Shown here in pieces: positions 44,002 through 52,884 of a stretch of 64,000 nt of DNA (within the stretch, counting starts at the first letter, position 1; every line of letters starts with the position of its first letter). The position numbers and the translations under genes were made by a program. The notes below the pieces were generated by a model. It was not told where the DNA came from, searched no databases, and saw only the letters and a list, made by a program, of their open reading frames with translations. This DNA is from an uncultured Bacteroidota bacterium. Lineage in GTDB: Bacteria; Bacteroidota; Bacteroidia; Flavobacteriales_D; Crocinitomicaceae. The stretch spans positions 1 through 64,000 of the forward strand of contig CALCCB010000075.1 in the NCBI GenBank assembly GCA_937899625.1, read 5' to 3'.

Positions 44002-47000
44002 ATGAAACAAGGGGGAATGATCACAAAGGCCATATCAACAGTACTATTCATGTGCTTGTTTTGCGTAATTTCATTCGCTCAAAACAATCGTCAGCTCGGC
44101 TCACTGAACATTAGAAATTATCCGAGTACCGAGTACAATGGTCAAACCCAGATCTTCTCGATAGCACAAGACCAGAATGGGATCATGTATTTCGGAAATA
44201 AGACCGGAGTGCTTCTTTACGATGGTCGAAAATGGGAGACCATTAAAGTTCTGAATGAAAAGAATGATAGCTACGAAGTCAATGCTTTAGCAGCCTCACC
44301 GGAAGGTATCATTTATGTCGGAGCCAGGGGAGATCTTGGATATCTGGAATCGGATGCCAGCGGTAAAGCACATTTTGTCTCCATTGCTACTCAACTCGAT
44401 AAGGGCACGGATCTAAAAAATCCCAGAACCATTAAAGTCACCAATGACGGAGTATTCTTCTATTATGGAGATATCATCTACCAATACAAGAACAAAAAAC
44501 TAAAGGCCTGGAAAAGTCCAGAAAATGATGCCTATTACGGTATGTTCTATGCTGACGGAAAGATCTATGCTGCAAGATCGGCGACCGGGCTATATTCGCT
44601 TGAAAGTGGAGATTTCAAACCCGCACCCAACGGAGGCAAGTACAATTTAGACGAAAAGATCTACTCGATCCTTAATTTTGATAATGGTACCTACTTGCAG
44701 ACTACTGAAGGGAACATCACAAATATTTCAGATCCTTTTTATCCGGAAACTTTGGTGCTGGAAAATATTAAGCCTGCGTACAATGCTATCAATGTGTATG
44801 ATAAGTATTTTTCAAGCGGGTCCTTTTCAGATGGACTGCTTGTCTATGATCGTAACTTCAGGTTGATCTATCGAATTGATATTGGAACGGGACTGATCGA
44901 CAACAACATCAATTGTCAATATCTGGATCGTGAGGGAAACATTTGGGTAGGAACCAACAAGGGAATTTCCAAAATTGACATCATATCACCTGTCAGCCGT
45001 TTCGGGATAAATTTTGGGATGACCAGTGGTGTTGAAGGGATCTGTGCATTTAAGGGAATCAAATATTTTGCTACACTTAGTGGGGTATATTACCTGAATG
45101 ATCAGCAAGGCGATCATGCTGAAAGGATCAAGAAAGTGAATGGTTTGAATATCGATTGTTATGGCATAAAAACTGTTGCATTTGGCAGAGACACCGTTCT
45201 ATTGGTCGCAGCGAACAATGGTGTTTGGATGCTTCGTGAAAAATTCGGAACACTCACATTGGTCTCAAAATGCGGTCCATACAATTTTGCACAATCCCCA
45301 AAAGATCCGAATCTTGTTTTCGTTGCCAATTATGATGGGTTGAGCTCGATCCGTTGGAACGGAGCTGGCTTCACAGATGAGGGGTATATCAACGGATTTT
45401 CAGAGGACATTTTCAATATTAACGTTCAAGCTGATGGGACACTGTGGTTAGGAACCATTGCCTCTGGTATTATCAAAGCCCATGTCTCAACCGTTAAAAC
45501 AAAAGGCAGATTGTCTACTATTGGGAATGGGAAAGACGGAGCACATTATATCACTTTGATCGACGGGGTTCCTCATGCGGGAAATGATAATGGCCTGTTT
45601 GAGATCAGAGGAAATCAATTGATTCCATCCAACATCTATACTTTCCCTAAAAAAGGATCTGTTCACCGATTGCTTAAAGATGCTTCAGGGCGATTATGGG
45701 CTATTCTTGTTCACGATAACACTCATTATGAGATCGGTTTTTTTGAAAACAATGCTCAGCACTCTTGGAATTCGATAGATTTCGTGCGCTTTTCCACAGA
45801 CATCGTTCACGGACTATTCGATGACCGAGGCGGATCGATATGGTTAGGTGGTCCCAATGGATTAATGGTATACAATCCAGAGATCAAAAAAGATTATGAT
45901 CCCGGGTTTTCCTGTTTCCTCCGCCAATTGACATGGTCTGATAGCGTGTTGTATTCGGGAATGCGCTTTTCAAAAGATCAGAAAATCAAATTCCCAGAAC
46001 TTCCGTATTCCTCAAAAGAAATTTCATTCGAAGCTGCAGCGACCACTTTCTACGATGAAGAAGGAACCGAATTCAGCTTCAAGCTGGACGGTCAGGACGA
46101 GGAGTGGACAAGTTGGTCAACGAACAATAAAAAATCCTATACAAACCTCAAAGAAGGAACATATACATTACACATTAAAGCCAGGAACATTTACGGTTTT
46201 GAGTCGGAAATAGCCACTTATACTTTTACCATATTGCCACCGTGGTACAGAACGATCTGGGCGTACATCATTTATATTCTGATAGGTATTGTCCTCTATT
46301 ATTTCTCCGTGAAATTTGCCAATCGACGGATCAGAAAACAAAAAGAACATCTCGAAGAAGTTGTCAAAGAACGAACTGCCGAAATTGTAGAACAAAAAAT
46401 TGAGATCGAAAAGCAAAAAGAGATCGTTGAAGAAAAGAACAAGGATATCATGGACAGTATCCGTTATGCGAAACGTCTCCAGGACGCTATTCTCCCAACA
46501 AGCGAATACATCAGCAGCTGTTTTAAGGAATCCTTTGTACTATTTAAACCAAAAGATATTGTCTCTGGAGATTTTTATTGGGTTCGCAAAGTGGATCACC
46601 TCGTCTATTTTGCGGTGGTAGATTGTACTGGACACGGAGTTCCAGGAGCTTTCGTAAGTATAGTTGGAAACAATGGTCTTAATCGAGCGATCAAGGAATT
46701 CGATCTTGTTGATCCTGCCGAAATCCTGAATAAATTGACAATCCTAGTGGAAGATGCTTTTCGTCAACAAGGGTATTCTGAGGTAAGGGACGGAATGGAC
46801 ATCGCCCTGTGCTGCCTTAACACGCAAACCGGTGAATTGACCTATTCAGGAGCAAATAATCCAATTTACATTTTATCAGGTGAAGATCTAAGAGAGATCA
46901 AGGCAGACAAACAACCCATCGGTCACTTTGAAGACAGAAAACCGTTCACCTCACATACGGTTCAGTTACAACCGGATGACACGGTTATTCTATTCAGCGA

Positions 47001-47190
47001 TGGGTTTGCTGATCAATTTGGAGGGCCAAATGGGAAAAAATACAAGTACACTAAGATGAAGGCTTTCCTTGTGGAACATTCCAATGAATCACTTCAGGAA
47101 ATTGGAGAGCAGATGAAATCTGAATTCGAAAACTGGGTGGAAGGCTATGATCAGATCGATGATGTCTGTGTAATGGGTGTCAGGTATTAA
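44002..47190 (+). CDS. Membrane sensor: beta-propeller, Y_Y_Y domain and SpoIIE-type phosphatase
   Basis: 1062 residues. The signal peptide is at about 1-27. Reg_prop repeats over about 40-670 (REGNIWVGTNKGISKI, GTLWLGTIASGII, GSIWLGGPNGLMVY) form one or two propellers. A Y_Y_Y-type domain at about 680-745 (YSSKEISFEAAATTFYDEEG, FKLDGQDEEWTSWS), one TM helix at about 752-772 and a coiled coil at about 775-820 follow. The PP2C-SpoIIE phosphatase is at about 830-1062 (VSGDFYWV, VVDCTGHGVPGAFVSIVGN, GANNPIYIL, LFSDGFADQFGG). It replaces the usual histidine kinase output of such propeller proteins. It probably senses periplasmic polymers and dephosphorylates an anti-sigma antagonist or similar target, which is not visible here. 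Confidence 0.93.
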   Translation: MKQGGMITKAISTVLFMCLFCVISFAQNNRQLGSLNIRNYPSTEYNGQTQIFSIAQDQNGIMYFGNKTGVLLYDGRKWETIKVLNEKNDSYEVNALAASPEGIIYVGARGDLGYLESDASGKAHFVSIATQLDKGTDLKNPRTIKVTNDGVFFYYGDIIYQYKNKKLKAWKSPENDAYYGMFYADGKIYAARSATGLYSLESGDFKPAPNGGKYNLDEKIYSILNFDNGTYLQTTEGNITNISDPFYPETLVLENIKPAYNAINVYDKYFSSGSFSDGLLVYDRNFRLIYRIDIGTGLIDNNINCQYLDREGNIWVGTNKGISKIDIISPVSRFGINFGMTSGVEGICAFKGIKYFATLSGVYYLNDQQGDHAERIKKVNGLNIDCYGIKTVAFGRDTVLLVAANNGVWMLREKFGTLTLVSKCGPYNFAQSPKDPNLVFVANYDGLSSIRWNGAGFTDEGYINGFSEDIFNINVQADGTLWLGTIASGIIKAHVSTVKTKGRLSTIGNGKDGAHYITLIDGVPHAGNDNGLFEIRGNQLIPSNIYTFPKKGSVHRLLKDASGRLWAILVHDNTHYEIGFFENNAQHSWNSIDFVRFSTDIVHGLFDDRGGSIWLGGPNGLMVYNPEIKKDYDPGFSCFLRQLTWSDSVLYSGMRFSKDQKIKFPELPYSSKEISFEAAATTFYDEEGTEFSFKLDGQDEEWTSWSTNNKKSYTNLKEGTYTLHIKARNIYGFESEIATYTFTILPPWYRTIWAYIIYILIGIVLYYFSVKFANRRIRKQKEHLEEVVKERTAEIVEQKIEIEKQKEIVEEKNKDIMDSIRYAKRLQDAILPTSEYISSCFKESFVLFKPKDIVSGDFYWVRKVDHLVYFAVVDCTGHGVPGAFVSIVGNNGLNRAIKEFDLVDPAEILNKLTILVEDAFRQQGYSEVRDGMDIALCCLNTQTGELTYSGANNPIYILSGEDLREIKADKQPIGHFEDRKPFTSHTVQLQPDDTVILFSDGFADQFGGPNGKKYKYTKMKAFLVEHSNESLQEIGEQMKSEFENWVEGYDQIDDVCVMGVRY

Positions 47191-47191
47191 T

Positions 47192-47572
47192 TCACTGTCT
47201 ATAGTAAACCAACCCCTGAATTTTCATCGTCCAGATTCCATTGGAATTTTGATACGGTTCTTCGTCGATCCGCAAAGGGTAATTTGAACTACCGATCTTC
47301 ATTTGTGTTCTTGACGAATTCATGACTGCCTTACCAAATTGAGTACTCACACAATTGCAAAGATCAGTTCCACAGGGAGAACATGTGTTTTTAAAACTTC
47401 CATCAGCTCCATCAATGATGATCTCACTTCTGACGTTCATGTTCAAAATAGTGTCAAAGATGATATCCGTTTTCCAAACTCCCTCAAAATCTGAATTGTA
47501 TTTATAGACAGGCTTGTTGCAGGCAAAGAATAGTCCTGATGCAATGAGGAGCAGAAACAACGTTTTTTTCAT
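47192..47572 (-). CDS. Small predicted lipoprotein
   Basis: 126 residues from ATG 47572; the open frame continues 63 bases upstream but lacks a plausible signal. The start MKKTLFLLLIASGLFFAC has a lipobox with Cys18. The mature part has SDFEGVWKTDIIFDTILN, a Cys cluster (NTCSPCGTDLCNCVS, four or five Cys within about 15 residues) and strand-like segments ending GLVYYRQ. The Cys cluster could form disulfides or bind a metal. Family unknown. It converges with the phosphatase gene upstream. Confidence 0.65.
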   Translation of the reverse strand: MKKTLFLLLIASGLFFACNKPVYKYNSDFEGVWKTDIIFDTILNMNVRSEIIIDGADGSFKNTCSPCGTDLCNCVSTQFGKAVMNSSRTQMKIGSSNYPLRIDEEPYQNSNGIWTMKIQGLVYYRQ

Positions 47573-47642
47573 CTTGAGATACTTAGAGTAAATGTATGAA
47601 AAAGACAATTGTCTCAAATAAAAACCCGAAATCATTCTTTGG

Positions 47643-47849
47643 ATGAGGCGCGAATTAATCGACGGTTCATTGATAATAATTCAAAAGAAGGGTTTGCCCA
47701 TTCTCACTGAGTGGAGAATGATCTGGCTAAAGGATAGAAAATTATCTCCTGTGGCTAAAGGTTTTCTGGAGTTCATTCGAGCGGAGAAAGAACGTATCAA
47801 AAAAGACCATTTTGAATGGTATGAAAAAACAAAAGACTCACTTCGATAA
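47643..47849 (+). pseudogene. C-terminal fragment of a LysR-family regulator
   Basis: 68 residues. The segment IQKKGLPILTEWRMIWLKD, then RKLSPVAKGFLEFIRAEKER and a KKDHFEWYEK tail are what I remember from the last 60 residues of Bacteroidota LysR-type regulators (effector domain: GLPI, LSPVA, EFI). The DNA-binding half and most of the effector domain are missing. Upstream in frame is a stop codon (47619-47621) 24 bases before the ATG. The last codons lie in the hairpin at 47832-47859, and a tRNA gene follows. It is probably a remnant left by a deletion; it could also be a small translated peptide. Confidence 0.6.
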
Positions 47850-47859
47850 GTGAGTCTTG
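47832..47859 (-). terminator. Bidirectional hairpin between the LysR remnant and tRNA-Arg
   Basis: AAGACTCACTT (47833-47843) and AAGTGAGTCTT (47848-47858) form a perfect 11-bp stem around CGAT. Minus strand: it ends the tRNA-Arg transcript, with a T-run after it. Plus strand: TGTTTG follows. Confidence 0.75.
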
Positions 47860-47863
47860 TTTG

Positions 47864-47937
47864 TGACCCCGGAGGGATTCTAACCCCCAACCGCTGGAGC
47901 CGAAATCCAGTGCTCTATACAGTTGAGCTACGGAGCC
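47864..47937 (-). tRNA. tRNA-Arg (anticodon UCG)
   Basis: A 74-base cloverleaf. The acceptor GGCTCCG (5') pairs with CGGGGTC (3') with two G-T pairs. The D-arm is GCTC/GAGC, the anticodon stem CTGGA/TCCAG has loop TTTCGGC (anticodon TCG), and the T-arm GGGGG has loop TTAGAAT, followed by CCCTC. The discriminator is A and CCA is not encoded. It reads CGA and, by wobble, other CGN codons. Confidence 0.93.
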
Positions 47938-48062
47938 TAATATGGGCGTCAAAAATACAAAGGGAAAGTCAGCCATGCAAACAGGCTTCTCATTTAGTTG
48001 TAAATTCAAGTACTTTCCAATATTTTTGACATCCCTGCGTTATTTTAATGCAATTCTATTTT

Positions 48063-50375
48063 ATGCGATCGATCTTCTTAATTCTCCTGATATTCTCTTC
48101 TGCGGCATCTGCACAGGTAGGAATGGGACAATGGCGTTTACATGTCCCCAACCGAATAGCAATTGATGTAGACGGAGGGAACGGGGTCGTTTATTCAGCT
48201 TTCACAAATGGTCTTCTTGAATATACGATCGAAGACGATGATAAACGTCTTTGGACAGCAGTAAATGGGCTTTCTGATATATCATTAACCGGCCTGCTCT
48301 ACAGTAGTAACTCGTTATACATTGGTTATGAAAATGGGAATTTCGATAAGCTTAAAGATGGCCGCGTAACTAATATTCCAGCCATAAAGCTTGCTCAAAT
48401 CCAGGGTTCAAAGCGAATCAATAAGATCGTTGCGCACGACGGGTTTATATACCTGGCCACCGGATTTTCAATCGTAAAAATCGATCCAAACAAAGATGAG
48501 GTTAAAGACACCTATTATCCAACTGGCGGTAATGACGCAATACTCGATATTGATTTTAGAAATGATTCTATTTATGCCCTGAGCAGCACAAGATTGTATC
48601 GGGGGTATCTGAATAACATTGCCTTGAGCGATTCAGCTCAATGGGTGATCGATAGTCGAATCCCTTATGATCTGAATGAGCCATACGCCGAGATCGAAAT
48701 GGTGGATAATCAATTATACCTACTCTACAAGGTGGCAGGTTATGGGGCGGATTCAGTATTTCGGGTTGATAACTCAAGCTGGCAACTTGTAAATCAAGAA
48801 TCGTTTTCTCTTGAAATCAATTCAATTGATCAGCATGAAGGGGCATTGATGGTGAATTTTGAAGGTGGAATGCTCGCATACAATTCTGATCTTTCCTATG
48901 CTTTTTCAGCGACCACTTATTCATTCGGTGAATTCCCATCCATTAAAAATTCAATGGTACTTGATGGTTATACCTGGATTGCTGACGGTAAGAATGGACT
49001 CGTCAGATTCTATAATAACTTTTCAGCGTTAAAGATTCCCTTTGATGGACCTCCAAAAAATGAGTTCTACGGAATGGACTGGCACAATGGCAAACTTGCC
49101 GTTGCGGGAGGGGGCCTTTCATCCATTGCCCCTACTTTCAGTGGATCAGGAGTTTATGCCTTTGAAGATGAGGTTTGGACCCTTCATGACCGAGATAATA
49201 CCTCGGCTTGGAATGGGCAACCGATCTGGGATTTCCTGAGCGTAAGTATCGACCGAGAAAAGGGAGAAAAAATGGCTGTCGGGACTTTCTCTGAGGTTCC
49301 ATTATCCCTCTTTAATGAAAGCGGTCAAGTTACCCAAACATTCACGCCATCAAACTCTCCTTTGGTAACATCAGACCCATCAGGTACATGGTCATTGGTT
49401 TCCAGTGTCAATTATGACGACAAAGGAAATCTATGGGTATTAAATGCTTATTCAGACAAGCCACTGAATGTCTACTCCAAAGATGGTCTATGGTACTCAT
49501 ATGATTGCGGTACTGCTGCAAAAAATCGTTTCTCTAAGAAAATGGTGATTGATTATAACGGCAACAAATGGTTTTCTCTGGATAATGCAGGAATCTTTGG
49601 CTACCATGATGGGGGTACGCTCTCGGACAATTCAGATGACAAGTTCAAAAATCTCAATACCGGACAAACAACAGGAAACCTACCATCCAACAGGGTAAAT
49701 GCTCTTGCTGTTGATTTCGATAACGAGATCTGGATCGGCACAGACAATGGTTTTGCTGTTCTGTATAATTCAGAAGGAGCATTTGATGCTGGTGCTGGTG
49801 AATATAACGCTCAGCGCATCAAGGTAGAATATGAAGGTAACGTTGAATATGTACTGGGTAACACGTCTATCAGTGATATTGAAGTAGATGGCGGAAATCG
49901 CAAATGGATCGGCACCTCCAATTCCGGTATCATCCTTTTATCTCCCGATGGCCTGGAGATCATAGAACAACATACCACGCAAAATTCTCCTCTCATCTCA
50001 GACAATATTCTTGATCTTCAATTGGATCATTCGACAGGTGAATTGTTCATCGTCACTGACGAAGGATTGATCTCCTATCGCACAAACGCAACGTATGAAG
50101 ATCCTGAGTACAGCTCTGTAACTGTCTTCCCTAATCCTGCTCGTCCTGAATTTCAAGGCCCCATAACTATTCAGGGCATCCGATACAATTCGGATGTTAA
50201 GATCACCGATATTGCCGGAAATTTGGTCTATAAGACCACTTCGAACGGTGGAACTGCAACTTGGGATGGTAAAACGCTGAATGGTGATAGAGTTCAAACA
50301 GGAGTTTATCTCATCTGGACAGCTGCAAATGACGGTCAGGGCAGAAAAGTAGGCAAAGTACTGGTAATTCATTAA
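48063..50375 (+). CDS. porZ: PorZ-like type IX secretion protein
   Basis: 770 residues from ATG 48063 (or 775 from ATG 48048). A signal peptide ends SAASAQ. Two propeller-like blocks follow (GMGQWRLHVPNRIAIDVDGG, NDAILDIDFRNDSIYALSST, AVDFDNEIWIGTDNGFAV, WIGTSNSGIILLSPDGLE). The C-terminal domain has VFPNPARPEFQGPITIQG, TDIAGNLVYKT and GVYLIWTAANDGQGRKVGKV. In Porphyromonas PorZ takes part in anchoring T9SS cargo to the surface, together with PorU. Being next to recO is typical of this gene in Bacteroidota. The name rests on architecture and gene order. Confidence 0.85.
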   Translation: MRSIFLILLIFSSAASAQVGMGQWRLHVPNRIAIDVDGGNGVVYSAFTNGLLEYTIEDDDKRLWTAVNGLSDISLTGLLYSSNSLYIGYENGNFDKLKDGRVTNIPAIKLAQIQGSKRINKIVAHDGFIYLATGFSIVKIDPNKDEVKDTYYPTGGNDAILDIDFRNDSIYALSSTRLYRGYLNNIALSDSAQWVIDSRIPYDLNEPYAEIEMVDNQLYLLYKVAGYGADSVFRVDNSSWQLVNQESFSLEINSIDQHEGALMVNFEGGMLAYNSDLSYAFSATTYSFGEFPSIKNSMVLDGYTWIADGKNGLVRFYNNFSALKIPFDGPPKNEFYGMDWHNGKLAVAGGGLSSIAPTFSGSGVYAFEDEVWTLHDRDNTSAWNGQPIWDFLSVSIDREKGEKMAVGTFSEVPLSLFNESGQVTQTFTPSNSPLVTSDPSGTWSLVSSVNYDDKGNLWVLNAYSDKPLNVYSKDGLWYSYDCGTAAKNRFSKKMVIDYNGNKWFSLDNAGIFGYHDGGTLSDNSDDKFKNLNTGQTTGNLPSNRVNALAVDFDNEIWIGTDNGFAVLYNSEGAFDAGAGEYNAQRIKVEYEGNVEYVLGNTSISDIEVDGGNRKWIGTSNSGIILLSPDGLEIIEQHTTQNSPLISDNILDLQLDHSTGELFIVTDEGLISYRTNATYEDPEYSSVTVFPNPARPEFQGPITIQGIRYNSDVKITDIAGNLVYKTTSNGGTATWDGKTLNGDRVQTGVYLIWTAANDGQGRKVGKVLVIH

Positions 50376-50378
50376 TCA

Positions 50379-51065
50379 GTGAAGCAGACAGACACAGGAA
50401 TTATCCTGCATAAGATCAATTATTCAGAAAGCAGCTTAATACTAACGCTCTATACCAGAAACAACGGACTTCAGCGCTATATTTTTCAAGGGGGGAAAAA
50501 GAAGCATTCGGCGGTGTTTCCGATGAGTCATGTTGAATTCACCTACTATTCAAGACCTGACAGTGAACTAGGAAAAATGACCGAGGCTTCCTCAACTGGT
50601 ATCTCAGTGGAGATCCCGTTTCATCCTTTACGTTCATCAATCGCGTTTTTTTTGGCGGATGTTCTCCGTCAATGCTTAAAGACAGAACAAAAGGATGTGT
50701 CTCTTTTTGAATTTCTTGAAAAAAAGATCGAACTATTAAACCGAGAAGATCAACTGGGTTCTTTTCCTCATGAAACACTCACACAGCTCACCCATCATCT
50801 TGGACTGATGCCTAATGTGGAACCAGGAGATTACTTTTTATTACAGGAGGGGTCTTTTTCAGAACATCATGCATTCGATCAAACTGCCGAAAAAGGAGAG
50901 GCCGTTGATGCTTTTCGTATGCTTCTTTTAAATGAAATCCCACAACCATTTCATTCAGTGCAACGCAAGCAAACACTCAATCTTATATTGAGATATTACA
51001 ATCTGCATGTTCCGAATTTTAACGTGGAACGATCCCTAGAAGTACTCAGGGAAATAATGGAATAA
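50379..51065 (+). CDS. recO: DNA repair protein RecO
   Basis: 228 residues with GTG start at 50379, three bases after the porZ stop. The N-terminal OB-fold shows TDTGIILHKINYSESSLILT and LYTRNNGLQRYIFQGGKKKH. The middle and C-terminal parts are helical (HHLGLMPNVEPGDYFLLQEG, RMLLLNEIP, SVQRKQTLNLILRYYNLHVP). RecO loads RecA with RecR in the RecFOR pathway. Start and stop are clear, and a terminator follows. The Cys residues of a zinc finger, present in some RecO proteins, are absent here. Confidence 0.94.
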   Translation: MKQTDTGIILHKINYSESSLILTLYTRNNGLQRYIFQGGKKKHSAVFPMSHVEFTYYSRPDSELGKMTEASSTGISVEIPFHPLRSSIAFFLADVLRQCLKTEQKDVSLFEFLEKKIELLNREDQLGSFPHETLTQLTHHLGLMPNVEPGDYFLLQEGSFSEHHAFDQTAEKGEAVDAFRMLLLNEIPQPFHSVQRKQTLNLILRYYNLHVPNFNVERSLEVLREIME

Positions 51066-51091
51066 AAAAGTCACCATTCCAGTGACTTTTT
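51066..51091 (+). terminator. Intrinsic terminator after recO
   Basis: AAAAGTCAC (51066-51074), loop CATTCCA, GTGACTTTT (51082-51090). It has T-rich flanks on both strands and serves recO and perhaps the convergent oppA-like gene. Confidence 0.8.
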
Positions 51092-51129
51092 ACTAATGCA
51101 AGTAGAGAGTTAAACGTTATACTTTGGCC

Positions 51130-52842
51130 TTAATTATTCTTTGGCTCCTTTATAAAGATAGAAGAAAAATCCAGATTCTCCATAGAATTCGTTTTAAAAT
51201 CACGAACTCTCGCATTAACCATCAGGATAAAATCATCCGTCATGATCGGCATCACGGCTGCTTCATCAATGATCATCTGATCACATTTAACCATTAATTT
51301 ATTTCTTTTCTCTAGGTCCGTTTCCATCATTGCTTTTCTAAACAATGCGTCGTACGCTGTATTTCTGAACCTGAAGGAATTCACTGTCATGCTGTTTTCC
51401 TTAATGTTTCCACTATAGAACAAGCTCAGGAAGTTTTCTGCATCCGGATAATCCGCTACCCAACCTGATCTCCAGATCTTCGCCTTTCCTTTGTTGATTG
51501 CATCATCGCGTTCATTGATCGTACACAGTTTGATCTTCAAGTCAATGCTTAATTCCTTCTTGATCTGATCAGCTACTCCCTGACACATTTTATGCGTCGA
51601 TGATCCCTCGATCGCGTTAACATAAAAATCCAATGCAGGAAAGCCCTTTCCATTTGGAAAACCTGCCTTCGCCAGAAACGCTCTAGCTTGGTCAGCATCT
51701 GTTTTGAATCCTTTCACATCCTCGTAAGGGAAATTATCCATCTTTGGTACAAAACCATGTTTCGTTGCCCAACCTTCACCCAACAAATATTGATCAACGA
51801 TCACATCTCTGTTTACAGCCAGGTTAAATGCTTTTCGAACAAAAGGATTACTGAACTCTTCACTTTCACATGCGAAAGCCACATAGTTGATGTTCATTGA
51901 AGACTCAGACTCAACCTTATGCTTAATGTTTTTACCTGCTTGAGCTTCTTGTAAAGTTCCAAACACATTCTCGATCTCTTCAACAGGAATTTCCAATACA
52001 ATATCTACTCCTTTGTTTCTGAATGCCAAAAGCTCATCCTTCTTCTTTTTGGTGTAGGACATTGTGATCTTATCAAGGAATGGAAGTTGGTTACCCAACT
52101 CATCCTTTCTCCAGTAACCAGGATTTCGTTTTAGGGTAATTCCATTGGCTGACATCTCGTCCAGCATAAATGGTCCTGTACCTACAGGATGCGTCCCGAT
52201 CTCTTTACCATACTTCTCATAAGCCTCGCGAGGGAAGATTCCAAGATTTGTATGTGTTAGAATCTTATCAAACCCAACAAATGCGTCTTTTAATTTGATC
52301 TCCACTTCATTTCCGTTCACCTTAATGCCCGAAACACCTGTTTTTGGAAGAGATGTTTTTGAACGATTATTGAAATCAGCAGCTCCTTCAATTCTGTCCA
52401 CCAGCAAATAGCTCATCTGATTGAACTTCAATCCTGAACATGCCATTTCGAGTACGAATTTCACATCCTCGGCGGTAACCTCTCGAGTTCCGTTCGGAAA
52501 ACAATCATCTTCATGAAACTTAACTCCCTTTCTGATCTTAAATTTAAACGTCTTAGCATCCTCACTAACAGAATACGATTCCGCTATTGATGGAACGACA
52601 TTCATGGTTTCAATGTCAATCTTCAAAAGCGGTTCATAGATCTGGCAATTGATCCGTTGAGAATAAAGATCCACTTTTTCCATGGGGAAAAGGCTTTCTA
52701 CCTTTTCGGAGGACATGAACTTGAATTCACCTCCATACATTTTTCCCCCAATTGCTTCCTTTTGTTGTTGTTCTTTCGAGCCGCCACAAGAAATTAGTAC
52801 GGTTGTCAGGAAAGAAAGCGCCAAAAGTGAATGGAATTTCAT
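51130..52842 (-). CDS. Oligopeptide-binding lipoprotein (SBP_bac_5 family)
   Basis: 570 residues. The lipobox is LISCGGS (Cys near residue 19), so it is a lipoprotein. The family 5 extracellular solute-binding fold is clear: INCQIYEPLLKIDIETMNVV, PSIAESYSVSEDAKTFKFKI, HEDDCFPNGTREVTAEDVKF, NPGYWRKDELG, RKAFNLAVNRDVIV and GSSTHKMCQGVADQIK. Such proteins bring oligopeptides or related compounds to ABC transporters. No permease or ATPase is encoded nearby. The gene is 42 bases downstream of trpS on the same strand. Confidence 0.9.
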   Translation of the reverse strand: MKFHSLLALSFLTTVLISCGGSKEQQQKEAIGGKMYGGEFKFMSSEKVESLFPMEKVDLYSQRINCQIYEPLLKIDIETMNVVPSIAESYSVSEDAKTFKFKIRKGVKFHEDDCFPNGTREVTAEDVKFVLEMACSGLKFNQMSYLLVDRIEGAADFNNRSKTSLPKTGVSGIKVNGNEVEIKLKDAFVGFDKILTHTNLGIFPREAYEKYGKEIGTHPVGTGPFMLDEMSANGITLKRNPGYWRKDELGNQLPFLDKITMSYTKKKKDELLAFRNKGVDIVLEIPVEEIENVFGTLQEAQAGKNIKHKVESESSMNINYVAFACESEEFSNPFVRKAFNLAVNRDVIVDQYLLGEGWATKHGFVPKMDNFPYEDVKGFKTDADQARAFLAKAGFPNGKGFPALDFYVNAIEGSSTHKMCQGVADQIKKELSIDLKIKLCTINERDDAINKGKAKIWRSGWVADYPDAENFLSLFYSGNIKENSMTVNSFRFRNTAYDALFRKAMMETDLEKRNKLMVKCDQMIIDEAAVMPIMTDDFILMVNARVRDFKTNSMENLDFSSIFIKEPKNN

Positions 52843-52884
52843 GATCTTTTAATTTAGTATTAACAAATATATCAAAATAGAGTA

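Noticed and set aside
47573-47642. Possible remaining N-terminal parts of the LysR gene upstream of the fragment
   Set aside because: All three frames hit stops quickly and show no LysR helix-turn-helix sequence.
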